Made by a program: the position numbers and the translations under genes. Shown one piece after another: positions 13,014 to 18,769 of a stretch of 18,769 nucleotides of DNA (position 1 is the first letter of the stretch; the number at the start of each line of letters is the position of its first letter). This DNA is from Candidatus Pacearchaeota archaeon (GTDB lineage: Archaea; Nanobdellota; Nanobdellia; Pacearchaeales; GW2011-AR1): NCBI GenBank assembly GCA_018304205.1, contig JAGVWR010000039.1, positions 1 through 18,769 of the forward strand, read 5' to 3'. The notes under the pieces were generated by a model, which did not search any database, was not told where the DNA came from, and saw nothing but the letters and a program-made list of their open reading frames with translations.

Positions 13014-13436
13014 TCATTTAGAATAAATGTTCTTTTTTATATATAAATCTGTAATATCTTTCTTGTAATCTTCTTTATTTTTTCCTATTATAAAAAAGGT
13101 GAATGAAAAGAAAAGGGTTGGAACAAAGATTATTGCAAATCTCCAAACTCCTGAAAGAGAATTATAAAGCGTACTTGATGGAAGAAAGTATATTGCCGGA
13201 GAGCTCCATATCAATATTCCTATTAGTGAATAAAATAGGGCCACTCGCAAAGTATTATCTTTTATGGAAGATATTCCCATTGAAAATATTGAAAAAACAA
13301 TTCCTGGCAGGATAAGTCTAATCAAAAAGTCTGGATTTATGAGCAAATTATTATATAACAAGACAAACGCAGAAATAATTAGGGGGGAAATTATCCAAAT
13401 TAAGAAAATAAGTATTGCATACTTAAGCGATTTCAT
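13014..13436 (-). CDS. Small polytopic membrane protein, function unknown
   Basis: 140 residues with about four hydrophobic segments (roughly 7-27, 37-57, 63-85 and 95-117) and a short lysine-rich tail (KNKEDYKKDITDLYIKK). Basic residues at the N-terminus and in the tail suggest both ends are cytoplasmic. I see no enzyme motif and do not recognise the family. A TATA box at 13458-13465 lies 22-29 nt upstream of the ATG, supporting expression as its own unit. The gene ends in TGA 34 nt before argS on the same strand, so argS may be cotranscribed. Its other neighbour is tRNA-Thr, also on the minus strand. Confidence 0.68.
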   Translation of the reverse strand: MKSLKYAILIFLIWIISPLIISAFVLLYNNLLINPDFLIRLILPGIVFSIFSMGISSIKDNTLRVALFYSLIGILIWSSPAIYFLPSSTLYNSLSGVWRFAIIFVPTLFFSFTFFIIGKNKEDYKKDITDLYIKKNIYSK

Positions 13437-13457
13437 AATAAAATTAATAATATTTAG

Positions 13458-13465
13458 TATTTAAA
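13458..13465 (-). promoter_or_regulatory. TATA box of the 140-aa membrane protein gene
   Basis: On the minus strand this reads TTTAAATA, 22-29 nt upstream of the ATG at 13436, in the gap after the tRNA-Thr gene. Confidence 0.55.
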
Positions 13466-13495
13466 TTGTATTCTTAACGGCTTCTATTAAGAAAA

Positions 13496-13568
13496 GCCTC
13501 TACCGGGAATTGAACCCGGGACCCCGAGTTTACGAAACTCGTACTCTAACCAGCTGAGCTATAGAGGC
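13496..13568 (-). tRNA. tRNA-Thr (anticodon CGT)
   Basis: A 73-nt cloverleaf. The acceptor stem GCCTCTA/TAGAGGC pairs fully, the D stem is GCTC/GAGT (one G-U), the anticodon stem is CGAGT/ACTCG with loop TTCGTAA, and the T stem is CCGGG/CCCGG with loop TTCAATT. The anticodon CGT (13532-13534) reads ACG threonine codons. The discriminator base would be T, as is usual for archaeal tRNA-Thr. No CCA is encoded: TTTTC follows directly and probably serves as terminator. No intron is present. Its promoter appears to be the palindromic TATA box shared with the divergent surface-protein gene. Confidence 0.96.
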
Positions 13569-13595
13569 ATACTTCTAATTCTAATAAAAATAAGG

Positions 13596-13603
13596 TTTAT
13601 AAA
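13596..13603. promoter_or_regulatory. Palindromic TATA box between divergent tRNA-Thr and surface-protein genes
   Basis: TTTATAAA is its own reverse complement. Its centre is about 31 bp from the mature 5' end of tRNA-Thr (leftward) and about 33 bp from the ATG at 13633 (rightward). A start about 26 nt from the centre gives a leader of roughly 5 nt before the tRNA and 7 nt before the ATG. No better TATA box lies on either side in this 64-bp gap, so one box may serve both directions. Confidence 0.5.
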
Positions 13604-13632
13604 GATCTTTTTGTTTGGTTTATTAGTAAAAA

Positions 13633-16263
13633 ATGGGTGATAAAATAAAACTTTGGATCTGGTGTGCTACAATCTTAATCCTTTCTTTAAGCTTGGTGAC
13701 CGCCTTTCAATTTAACGGTACGGTTTATAGCACTAATGGTGCTTTGATTGCAAATGCTACAATCAATATAACTATTCGATCTATAACTGATTTTTCTGTT
13801 GTTGGGTATAACTTCACCTCAACTAATGAGTCTGGATGGTTCAATTTAACGTTGAGTGATCAAACTGTTTGGATGTTTGAGCCTAAAATTATTTTAAAAA
13901 ATACTACCTTTAACTTCACTCAGTTAATTGGGCAAAATCTTCCGGCTTTTCCTGGATTCATGTTATCACAGTTATCTAACACCTTATTTTATTTAAAAAA
14001 TGCTGGAACAATAAATATTACGGCAATTAATTCGACTGCGGATAGGAAAGCTTTTAACTATCAAATTAAAGATATGAAAACAGGATTTATAGTAGCAAGT
14101 AGTATGGGCTCTGGTGGAACTGTTGAAGAAGCAGTTGTTTCTGTTTCTAAAGATAGAAATTATTCTATAATGATCTTCCCAAATCAGAGTATGCCGGTTA
14201 GTTTTAAGTGGAATAATTTCAGTTCCGTTAATTCATATAATATTATCAACAACGTGGCTGGAAATATATCTAGGTATAATGTAACAACAAAAACACTTCA
14301 TAAACAATTTAATTTGACTATGAATCTTCCAAGAGTTTTTGGTTTCGTAAATTGGACTAACGTTTCTTCTGTTAGTGGTTGGGATAACTTTACTGTTGTT
14401 CCGTTCATGCTAGAACCTGGAAATATAGTACACGCAACATATGGAAGTCTGCCTTATAATTTGAGTTTCATGGAGAGTTCCACAGATTTTCATAATTTAA
14501 ATACTGGGTACTATAATATAACCTTGCCCGCTCCGGCAGAGTCGGCTTCATTTCTATTGTTTGCAACAGTGAGGAATGGAACTGGATATTATGGGGGTTT
14601 TGCCAATCTGAGTCTGACATATGGAAACAGCGGAAAACAAATAAATATTACTTTATATGGACTACACGGTTCACCTTCTAATTTAATGGTACACAAGGCA
14701 CATGAAAATTGGGGATTAAAACAAATACAAACAAAAAAACAAAGTTTCAGGGCGGTTAACAGCACAAACAATACTATACAACAAAGCTCGCTTCATGTGG
14801 AAGCGACCGTAGACTACTCTAATTACGGAAGCACAGAATTTACTTGGACGGAAGAGACCTCTCAGGACGTAGATGCTAATTTCAGCTTACCTCTGTTAAA
14901 TATAACTGGAATAAAAGAGTTGAATGTATTTGTGAATGGTGGCAACTATGCACCAAAAAAAGTTTCCTATTCTTCTTCAAATATAATCTCAAATAATGTC
15001 CAAAACCACAACTATACCAATATTTCTATAAGTTCATTTAATCCTCAGGCAATTGATTCATCTCTGAGTTCAAGTCAAATTAGTATGGCTTTGTACATTT
15101 CGAATTCTACATGTGATGTTCCAAGTCCACCTTCAGGTTGTTTAATTGGAGGATCTTCTTCCACTATGGAAGAGTTCAATCCTATGTCGGCGATTCTTGG
15201 AGGAGGAGATCTAAGTTTCAGGATGGGAACTGGAAATATATTAGTCCATTATGTTAATGTTGATATGATTGCTTCTGGTCCTCCAGATGCCTTATTTGAT
15301 AGTTCTGCTGATGATAGGAGTACCTCTTCTACATTTGATAATGCAGTAAGATTTGGATCTACTGGTCCTACAATTTACGATTATGCGTTAGTATCTATTC
15401 CATATTCTGAGACTGCCGGATCTGGACTTGATGATAGTTCTGGAGTAAATATATCTATACCTTTATTCTATGATGATAATTGGAATGTAATATGGAACTC
15501 GAGTGCAAATGGGACAAATTCTGCTGAATTGGCTGGAAATAATTCGCACTACAGTGCAAGACAAAGCGAATGGGCATTTCTATTAAACCAAACTACTTGT
15601 GTTACGAATATAACGCGATTTAATTCAACAAATCCTTGTTTCCTTAATACTACTGCGAATATCGCTTGGATAAGAATTCCTCATTTCTCTGGAACTGGGC
15701 CTGCTTTAACTGGAACTGTTATTCCTGCCTCGGAAAGTTCGTCAACTTCAAGTAGTGGGAGCGGAGGAGGAGGAGGAACATCCTCATTCTGGAAAAATAC
15801 TTTTGCATATGATGCACAGGAATTCAACGAAAGAGAACCGTTAACAAAGGAATATGCAAAAGGAGATAGGACGAAAATAAAAATTGATTCTGAAAATCAT
15901 TATGTTGGTGTTGTAGATTTAAGCAATAAGAGTGCAACTGTTAACGTTTCAAGCACACCTCAACAAGCAATCATTAATATAGGTCAATCTATAAAGTTTG
16001 ACGTAACTAATGATAGGATTTATGATATCCTGATTTTACTTAATGGAATATTAAATAATAAAGCAAATCTAACTATCAGCCCGATTCAGGAGAAAATGCC
16101 AGAAATCGAGACAAATGCCTCTACAAATGAGACTGTTGAAAACAATATTAATAATATTAGAAATGATACTGATAAAAATGGAATAATTTTTGCAATATTA
16201 ATTGTTTTAATAATTTTAGTAGCAATTGTTGTTATTTACATTAAAAAATTGAAAAATAAATAA
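13633..16263 (+). CDS. Large secreted, sequon-rich, membrane-anchored surface protein
   Basis: 876 residues. A Sec-type signal peptide (about 1-25: basic start, hydrophobic core, VTA before FQF) leads into a domain like the carboxypeptidase-regulatory-like beta-sandwich fold (about 26-100, FNGTVYSTNGALIANATINI). A long Ser/Thr/Asn-rich beta ectodomain follows. I count roughly 45 N-x-S/T sequons, indicating heavy N-glycosylation. Near residue 700 is a Ser/Gly-rich linker (SSSTSSSGSGGGGG), then a last beta domain (about 720-820), then a C-terminal membrane helix (about 853-870) with a basic KKLKNK tail inside the cell. Before the linker, cysteines occur only around 495-510 and 655-680. The layout fits an S-layer-like or host-contact surface protein of DPANN archaea; the exact role is unknown. 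It is a single gene with a T6 tract (16278-16283) just after its stop. Confidence 0.8.
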   Translation: MGDKIKLWIWCATILILSLSLVTAFQFNGTVYSTNGALIANATINITIRSITDFSVVGYNFTSTNESGWFNLTLSDQTVWMFEPKIILKNTTFNFTQLIGQNLPAFPGFMLSQLSNTLFYLKNAGTINITAINSTADRKAFNYQIKDMKTGFIVASSMGSGGTVEEAVVSVSKDRNYSIMIFPNQSMPVSFKWNNFSSVNSYNIINNVAGNISRYNVTTKTLHKQFNLTMNLPRVFGFVNWTNVSSVSGWDNFTVVPFMLEPGNIVHATYGSLPYNLSFMESSTDFHNLNTGYYNITLPAPAESASFLLFATVRNGTGYYGGFANLSLTYGNSGKQINITLYGLHGSPSNLMVHKAHENWGLKQIQTKKQSFRAVNSTNNTIQQSSLHVEATVDYSNYGSTEFTWTEETSQDVDANFSLPLLNITGIKELNVFVNGGNYAPKKVSYSSSNIISNNVQNHNYTNISISSFNPQAIDSSLSSSQISMALYISNSTCDVPSPPSGCLIGGSSSTMEEFNPMSAILGGGDLSFRMGTGNILVHYVNVDMIASGPPDALFDSSADDRSTSSTFDNAVRFGSTGPTIYDYALVSIPYSETAGSGLDDSSGVNISIPLFYDDNWNVIWNSSANGTNSAELAGNNSHYSARQSEWAFLLNQTTCVTNITRFNSTNPCFLNTTANIAWIRIPHFSGTGPALTGTVIPASESSSTSSSGSGGGGGTSSFWKNTFAYDAQEFNEREPLTKEYAKGDRTKIKIDSENHYVGVVDLSNKSATVNVSSTPQQAIINIGQSIKFDVTNDRIYDILILLNGILNNKANLTISPIQEKMPEIETNASTNETVENNINNIRNDTDKNGIIFAILIVLIILVAIVVIYIKKLKNK

Positions 16264-16406
16264 TTTATGGGTTATGATTTTTTATAGTCGTTTGAAGAAG
16301 GGTTAATGAATATTTCATGCAAACACCAAAAGGATGCTCTTTGTTTTGTATATTAAAATTGTTTCTGCATTGACTTGCTGAAGAATCCATAGCCGATTTA
16401 GGAATA
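16264..16406 (+). other. Non-coding stretch after the surface-protein gene
   Basis: I find no gene here. It holds a T6 tract at 16278-16283, a plausible terminator, and small inverted repeats such as TGAA TAT TTCA. GAAGAATCC followed by GATTTAGG (about 16380-16402) weakly resembles a decayed IS200/IS605-type end, but its stem pairs poorly. Confidence 0.35.
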
Positions 16407-16420
16407 TTGTGTTTTGAATG
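16407..16420 (+). repeat. Shared 14-bp block (copy near the FKBP promoter)
   Basis: TTGTGTTTTGAATG matches 13 of 14 bases of the minus strand at 9658-9645 (TTGTGCTTTGAATG). In both places it lies upstream of the conserved palindromic block in the same orientation, but the spacing differs: 18 bp here and 31 bp near mre11, where hairpin 1 occupies the interval. Confidence 0.45.
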
Positions 16421-16438
16421 CTAGAGAAATATTTTATG

Positions 16439-16464
16439 GTTTTCTGTCAATTTTCTTGACATAA
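16439..16464 (+). promoter_or_regulatory. Palindromic operator candidate upstream of the FKBP gene (copy 2)
   Basis: TGTCAAT TTT CTTGACA at 16445-16461 is a palindrome with one mismatch. The 26-bp block matches copy 1 upstream of mre11 at 25 of 26 positions, including flanks outside the palindrome. It ends about 10 bp before the FKBP TATA box, a position suited to a regulator acting at the TATA/BRE region. Confidence 0.5.
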
Positions 16465-16474
16465 AATACAAATA

Positions 16475-16483
16475 CTTAAAAAC
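16475..16483 (+). promoter_or_regulatory. TATA box of the FKBP gene
   Basis: CTTAAAAAC lies 20-28 nt upstream of an ATG at 16503 and 28-36 nt upstream of the FKBP ATG at 16511. Judged by the spacing seen at other genes here, the 5' end of the mRNA should be near 16503. Confidence 0.5.
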
Positions 16484-16502
16484 CGAAAAAACATATTTTT
16501 CT

Positions 16503-16514
16503 ATGTTCGAATGA
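16503..16514 (+). CDS. Three-codon upstream ORF (MFE) overlapping the FKBP start
   Basis: ATG TTC GAA TGA, whose stop overlaps the FKBP ATG as ATGA (16511-16514). Its ATG is at the position predicted for a leaderless start from the TATA box. It may be a chance occurrence, or it may couple FKBP translation to termination and restart. Confidence 0.3.
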   Translation: MFE

Positions 16515-16969
16515 GCTTGCTTATTCCCATATTAAACATGATACAGAAAGGATCTAAAATAAAAGTAGATTATGAAGGAAGATTTGAAGATGGAGAAGTT
16601 TTCGACTCTTCTAGCCATGGAGATCATTCTCACTCACTCGAATTTGAAGCAGGATCTGGACAGGTAATAAAGGGTTTTGATGAGGCAGTTATTGGTATGA
16701 ATGTAGGTGAAGAAAAAGAGTTTACAATTGAAGCAAATGAGGCTTATGGGGAACATAAAAAGGAACTAAAAAGAGATATACCTAGAAATGCCTTGCCTCA
16801 AGATCAAGAACCTAAAGTAGGCATGGTATTGATGTTAAGCGCTCCAGATGGAATGCAATTTCCTGCTAAAATAATAAATGTTGATAAAGATAAAGTCACA
16901 ATAGACTTGAACCATCCGCTTGCTGGAAAAAAATTAATATTCAAAATAAAAATCTTGGAAATAAATTAA
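16511..16969 (+). CDS. FKBP-type peptidyl-prolyl isomerase (SlyD-like)
   Basis: A prolyl isomerase and chaperone of 152 residues. The FKBP core is split by an insert-in-flap domain, as in SlyD and the short archaeal FKBPs: GSKIKVDYEGRFEDGEVFDSS (14-34, with Y21 and F31-D32), LEFEAGSGQVIKGFDEAVIGM (43-63), EAYG (77-80), the insert (about 83-130) with PQDQEPKVGMVLML, then the return strand DLNHPLAGKKLIFKIKI (132-148). A histidine cluster, HGDHSH (36-41), lies in the first loop and might bind metal, but SlyD's long His-rich tail is absent. The annotated ATG adds nine residues before M10 (16538), where conserved sequence begins, so M10 is a possible true start. The promoter carries the palindrome shared with mre11. 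The stop codon lies 1 nt from the convergent DHH gene stop. Confidence 0.92.
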   Translation: MSLLIPILNMIQKGSKIKVDYEGRFEDGEVFDSSSHGDHSHSLEFEAGSGQVIKGFDEAVIGMNVGEEKEFTIEANEAYGEHKKELKRDIPRNALPQDQEPKVGMVLMLSAPDGMQFPAKIINVDKDKVTIDLNHPLAGKKLIFKIKILEIN

Positions 16970-16970
16970 T

Positions 16971-18596
16971 TTATTTGCTTCCGTTTTTAATAAATTCTCT
17001 TAAGTATTTCAATACTTCTTCTTTCTTTCTTGGAACAAAAGAAATTGCCCCCGCATTCTTGTGTCCCCCGCCCTGTACAAATGCGCTAGGCACTTTTTTA
17101 TTAAGAAACTCTATCAATTTATGGACTGAAAAATTGGCTCCATCTGTCGCTCTCATTGTAATTGCGTCTGACAAAACTCCTGCAGTTACTAAATTTGTAA
17201 CCTTTTTTTCTTCTTTCAAATAATCGTGTAATAAACCAGTACACTTTCCCGGTTTAGGATAGAATCCTCTGGAAAATGTTTCTTCAATGGGAAGTAATTG
17301 TAAACTAGTAGCTCCTATTTTTTCTAGCACTGCTGCAGATTTAGCAATTTCTAATCCTTTGAACTCGAGATTTCTTATGTATGGAGCCATTAACCCAACA
17401 AGAGCTTTTTGTTTATCTTTTGGTTCGCCGAAAAGAACTTCAATGTACTCTCTCGCTTCCATAAATCTTAATTTTGAAGAAACAAAATCAATTACAGTTG
17501 AAATATCTCCCAGTAGATATCTTGAATATTCGTGTTTTTCTGCGATCTTGACATATTGTTCCACTGCATCTAAATTTGCCAAAGTAATTCTGTCTGCCAT
17601 TCCCGCCATTGCTGCAATTTGTTCTACATTTTTGACATCTGGGTTAATAAATCTTGCAAGTTCGGTACATAACATTCCTGCAGAAAACTTTGCTCCATCT
17701 TCGCCAACAAGAAAGGGATTTATATGAACTAAAACTTCTTTGGAAACCACGTCTTTTTCGAAGAAGTGGTGATCAACAACTATAAAATCTACGCCATGAA
17801 CTTTTCCCTGTTGAATGCCTAACAAGTCTTCTTGAGATGAACCGTTATCTGAAATTATTACAAGTGGCATTTTGTTGGAAAACTTTGCTTCATTGGATAG
17901 TGATTTGGCTGTATCTTTTATAGAATCTTCTATTTCATAGAAGGGTGCTGCGCAAGGGGCTCTTGTGAAAAATTCCCAGGCAGATTTTCCTCCGCCGTGT
18001 TGCTCTTCAACTAAGGGAACAATCGCTCTTTCTAAAGCAAACCCTGAGCTATAACCGTCTGTATCATTATGGTGTCTAATTATTATTGGCCTGTTTTGAA
18101 TTATGGCCAACCTTATTTCTGTTGCTGCCTTTATAAAATCATTTCTCAATTTATCAAGAATTGTACTTTTTATCAAAAATTCTGGCGGAGTGATTGCTGC
18201 CCTTTCCCTTTCGGTGTTTTTTAATTGATCTAAAAAGTCTTTTTTTTCTTGATCTGCCAATTTGGTGAAATTGATTATGTTTCCTTCTAACTCATCTCTA
18301 TATTCTTCTATTCTTACTTCTGCTTTAACTACGTCTTTCTCTTTTATATTGGAAAATGACCTTATTCCTGCGCCTTCAAACGCTTTGAGTGCGAGCATTC
18401 CTGTTCCATCTGTAACATGAAAAACAGTTGGCCCTCCAGTTTGGACTATTCTATCAACTATGCCCTTTAGAACGAACTTTTGTCCTGTGCTTGTATGCAT
18501 TATGTCTTTTATTCTTGCTTCAACTGACCTGGCGTTATCTCGGTCATTTTTCTTAAAAGAGCTCTTATGATTTTTATCGAATCTTTTGTTTTTCAT
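16971..18596 (-). CDS. DHH-family phosphoesterase with N-terminal OB fold (archaeal RecJ-like)
   Basis: 541 residues. After a basic, disordered-looking N-terminus (1-25), an OB-fold nucleic-acid-binding domain spans about 38-115 (KFVLKGIVDRIVQTGGPTVF). The DHH domain follows: HHNDTDG (175-181, metal ligands D178 and D180), ISDNGSS (248-254, D250) and VVDHHFF (273-279). The C-terminal DHHA1 domain ends with QGGGHKNAGA (508-517), the usual substrate-binding motif. This suits a Mn-dependent 5'-3' single-strand exonuclease or nanoRNase related to archaeal RecJ-like proteins (COG1107-like). It is shorter than COG1107 members that carry an added DnaJ-type zinc finger, and no CxxC pairs are visible. 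The TATA box at 18617-18625 gives a leaderless start. It is convergent with FKBP (1-nt gap), and a transposable element lies just beyond its promoter. Confidence 0.88.
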   Translation of the reverse strand: MKNKRFDKNHKSSFKKNDRDNARSVEARIKDIMHTSTGQKFVLKGIVDRIVQTGGPTVFHVTDGTGMLALKAFEGAGIRSFSNIKEKDVVKAEVRIEEYRDELEGNIINFTKLADQEKKDFLDQLKNTERERAAITPPEFLIKSTILDKLRNDFIKAATEIRLAIIQNRPIIIRHHNDTDGYSSGFALERAIVPLVEEQHGGGKSAWEFFTRAPCAAPFYEIEDSIKDTAKSLSNEAKFSNKMPLVIISDNGSSQEDLLGIQQGKVHGVDFIVVDHHFFEKDVVSKEVLVHINPFLVGEDGAKFSAGMLCTELARFINPDVKNVEQIAAMAGMADRITLANLDAVEQYVKIAEKHEYSRYLLGDISTVIDFVSSKLRFMEAREYIEVLFGEPKDKQKALVGLMAPYIRNLEFKGLEIAKSAAVLEKIGATSLQLLPIEETFSRGFYPKPGKCTGLLHDYLKEEKKVTNLVTAGVLSDAITMRATDGANFSVHKLIEFLNKKVPSAFVQGGGHKNAGAISFVPRKKEEVLKYLREFIKNGSK

Positions 18597-18616
18597 GTTA
18601 TGAAACTGAAATTGGG

Positions 18617-18625
18617 CTTAAAAAA
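18617..18625 (-). promoter_or_regulatory. TATA box of the DHH phosphoesterase gene
   Basis: On the minus strand this reads TTTTTTAAG, 21-29 nt upstream of the ATG at 18596. The transposase remnant ends only about 50 bp further upstream, so the promoter seems intact beside the element. Confidence 0.5.
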
Positions 18626-18674
18626 CGTTTGGGTTTAGTCAACTAATGTGCACGCAGGAGACATATGTCCTACC
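18626..18674. mobile_element. Terminal region of an insertion sequence
   Basis: This is the non-coding DNA between the DHH promoter and the transposase stop codon. It contains two palindromes, TTAGT CA ACTAA (about 18635-18646) and GACATATGTC (18660-18669), which may belong to the element's terminal inverted repeat. The exact element boundary and target duplication cannot be set without the other end. Confidence 0.4.
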
Positions 18675-18769
18675 CTAGAATAGTCTAGCAAAATCAAAGT
18701 AAACTTGTGCAGGAGTCTTGTTATCAAGACTCTTATGACTCCTAAAATGATTATATCTCATTCTAAAAA
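18675..18769 (-). CDS. C-terminal end of a DDE (integrase-core) transposase, truncated by the window edge
   Basis: Reading the minus strand from the window edge gives about 30 residues before TAG at 18677-18675. They include RYNHFRSHKSL followed by NKTPAQVYF, the conserved tail of rve-type integrase-core transposases (Y-N-x-x-R-x-H-x-x-L, then x-TP-x-x-x), as in IS3-, IS481- and IS6-like families. The DDE catalytic residues would lie outside the window. The family cannot be fixed from this tail alone. It shows that a mobile element sits directly upstream of the DHH gene. Confidence 0.75.
   Translation of the reverse strand, partial: FRMRYNHFRSHKSLDNKTPAQVYFDFARLF

Noticed and set aside
16375..16403. 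Possible IS200/IS605-type hairpin (GAAGAATCC ... GATTTAGG)
   Set aside because: The arms pair for only about three consecutive bases, so it is kept only as a weak remark within the non-coding stretch.
16975..17727. Two plus-strand frames of 82 and 146 codons
   Set aside because: They are antisense to the DHH phosphoesterase, whose motifs are unambiguous.
1..18769. CRISPR array or defence cluster
   Set aside because: No regularly spaced direct repeats and no cas, restriction-modification or toxin-antitoxin genes were found; the only dispersed repeats are the two promoter-associated blocks.

Overview
This AT-rich window has the hallmarks of an archaeal chromosome. It encodes an archaeal-type CCA-adding enzyme, a TrmB-type regulator, an aCPSF1/FttA ribonuclease with KH domains, a proteasome beta subunit, Mre11-Rad50, a presenilin-type intramembrane protease, class III signal-peptide pilins and an archaeal SRP RNA. 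Most transcription units carry a TATA-like box about 22-30 nt upstream of the first codon and no Shine-Dalgarno sequence, which points to mostly leaderless transcripts. Compact proteins (699-aa Rad50, 541-aa DHH protein), very tight gene packing and a sequon-rich surface protein suggest a small-genome DPANN lineage of the Pacearchaeota/Woesearchaeota kind. That placement is inference from gene style, not phylogeny.

Layout. 1-168: tail of an unidentified + strand gene. 193-1455: cca. 1456-2253: TrmB-like regulator, convergent with cca with zero gap. 2364-2738: small Sm-like gene split by an in-frame TGA. 2735-6252 (minus): psmB, aCPSF1/FttA, presenilin homologue, an apparent protein and RNA turnover operon. 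6310-9553 (minus): mre11-rad50, overlapping by 11 nt. 9588-9712: regulatory and structured segment with a perfect 17-bp palindrome and two strong hairpins. 9726-10752 (minus): two overlapping pilin-like genes. 10801-11063 (minus): SRP RNA. 11109-11267 (minus): 52-aa membrane peptide. 11312-12979 (minus): argS. 13014-13436 (minus): 140-aa membrane protein. 13496-13568 (minus): tRNA-Thr(CGT). 13633-16263 (+): large secreted surface protein. 16511-16969 (+): SlyD-like FKBP. 16971-18596 (minus): OB-fold plus DHH phosphoesterase. 18675-18769 (minus): C-terminal end of a DDE transposase whose element enters from the right.

How the parts relate. Most of the window is informational housekeeping: tRNA maturation (the tRNA-Thr gene encodes no CCA, which the Cca enzyme would add), tRNA charging, protein targeting (SRP RNA), proteolysis, transcription termination and RNA decay, and break repair. 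Surface functions sit between these.

Most notable points: (1) a 26-bp palindromic block (25/26 identical) placed just upstream of the TATA boxes of both mre11-rad50 and the FKBP gene, with a second shared 14-bp block at variable distance; (2) the TGA-split Sm-like gene, with a small hairpin directly after the TGA; (3) an SRP RNA whose helix 8 lacks the usual GNAR-type apical loop; (4) two tandem hairpins that resemble IS200/IS605 right-end or TnpB guide-RNA-end hairpins; (5) one palindromic TATA box between divergent tRNA-Thr and surface-protein genes; (6) a three-codon leaderless-position ORF overlapping the FKBP start. I saw no CRISPR array and no obvious defence island.
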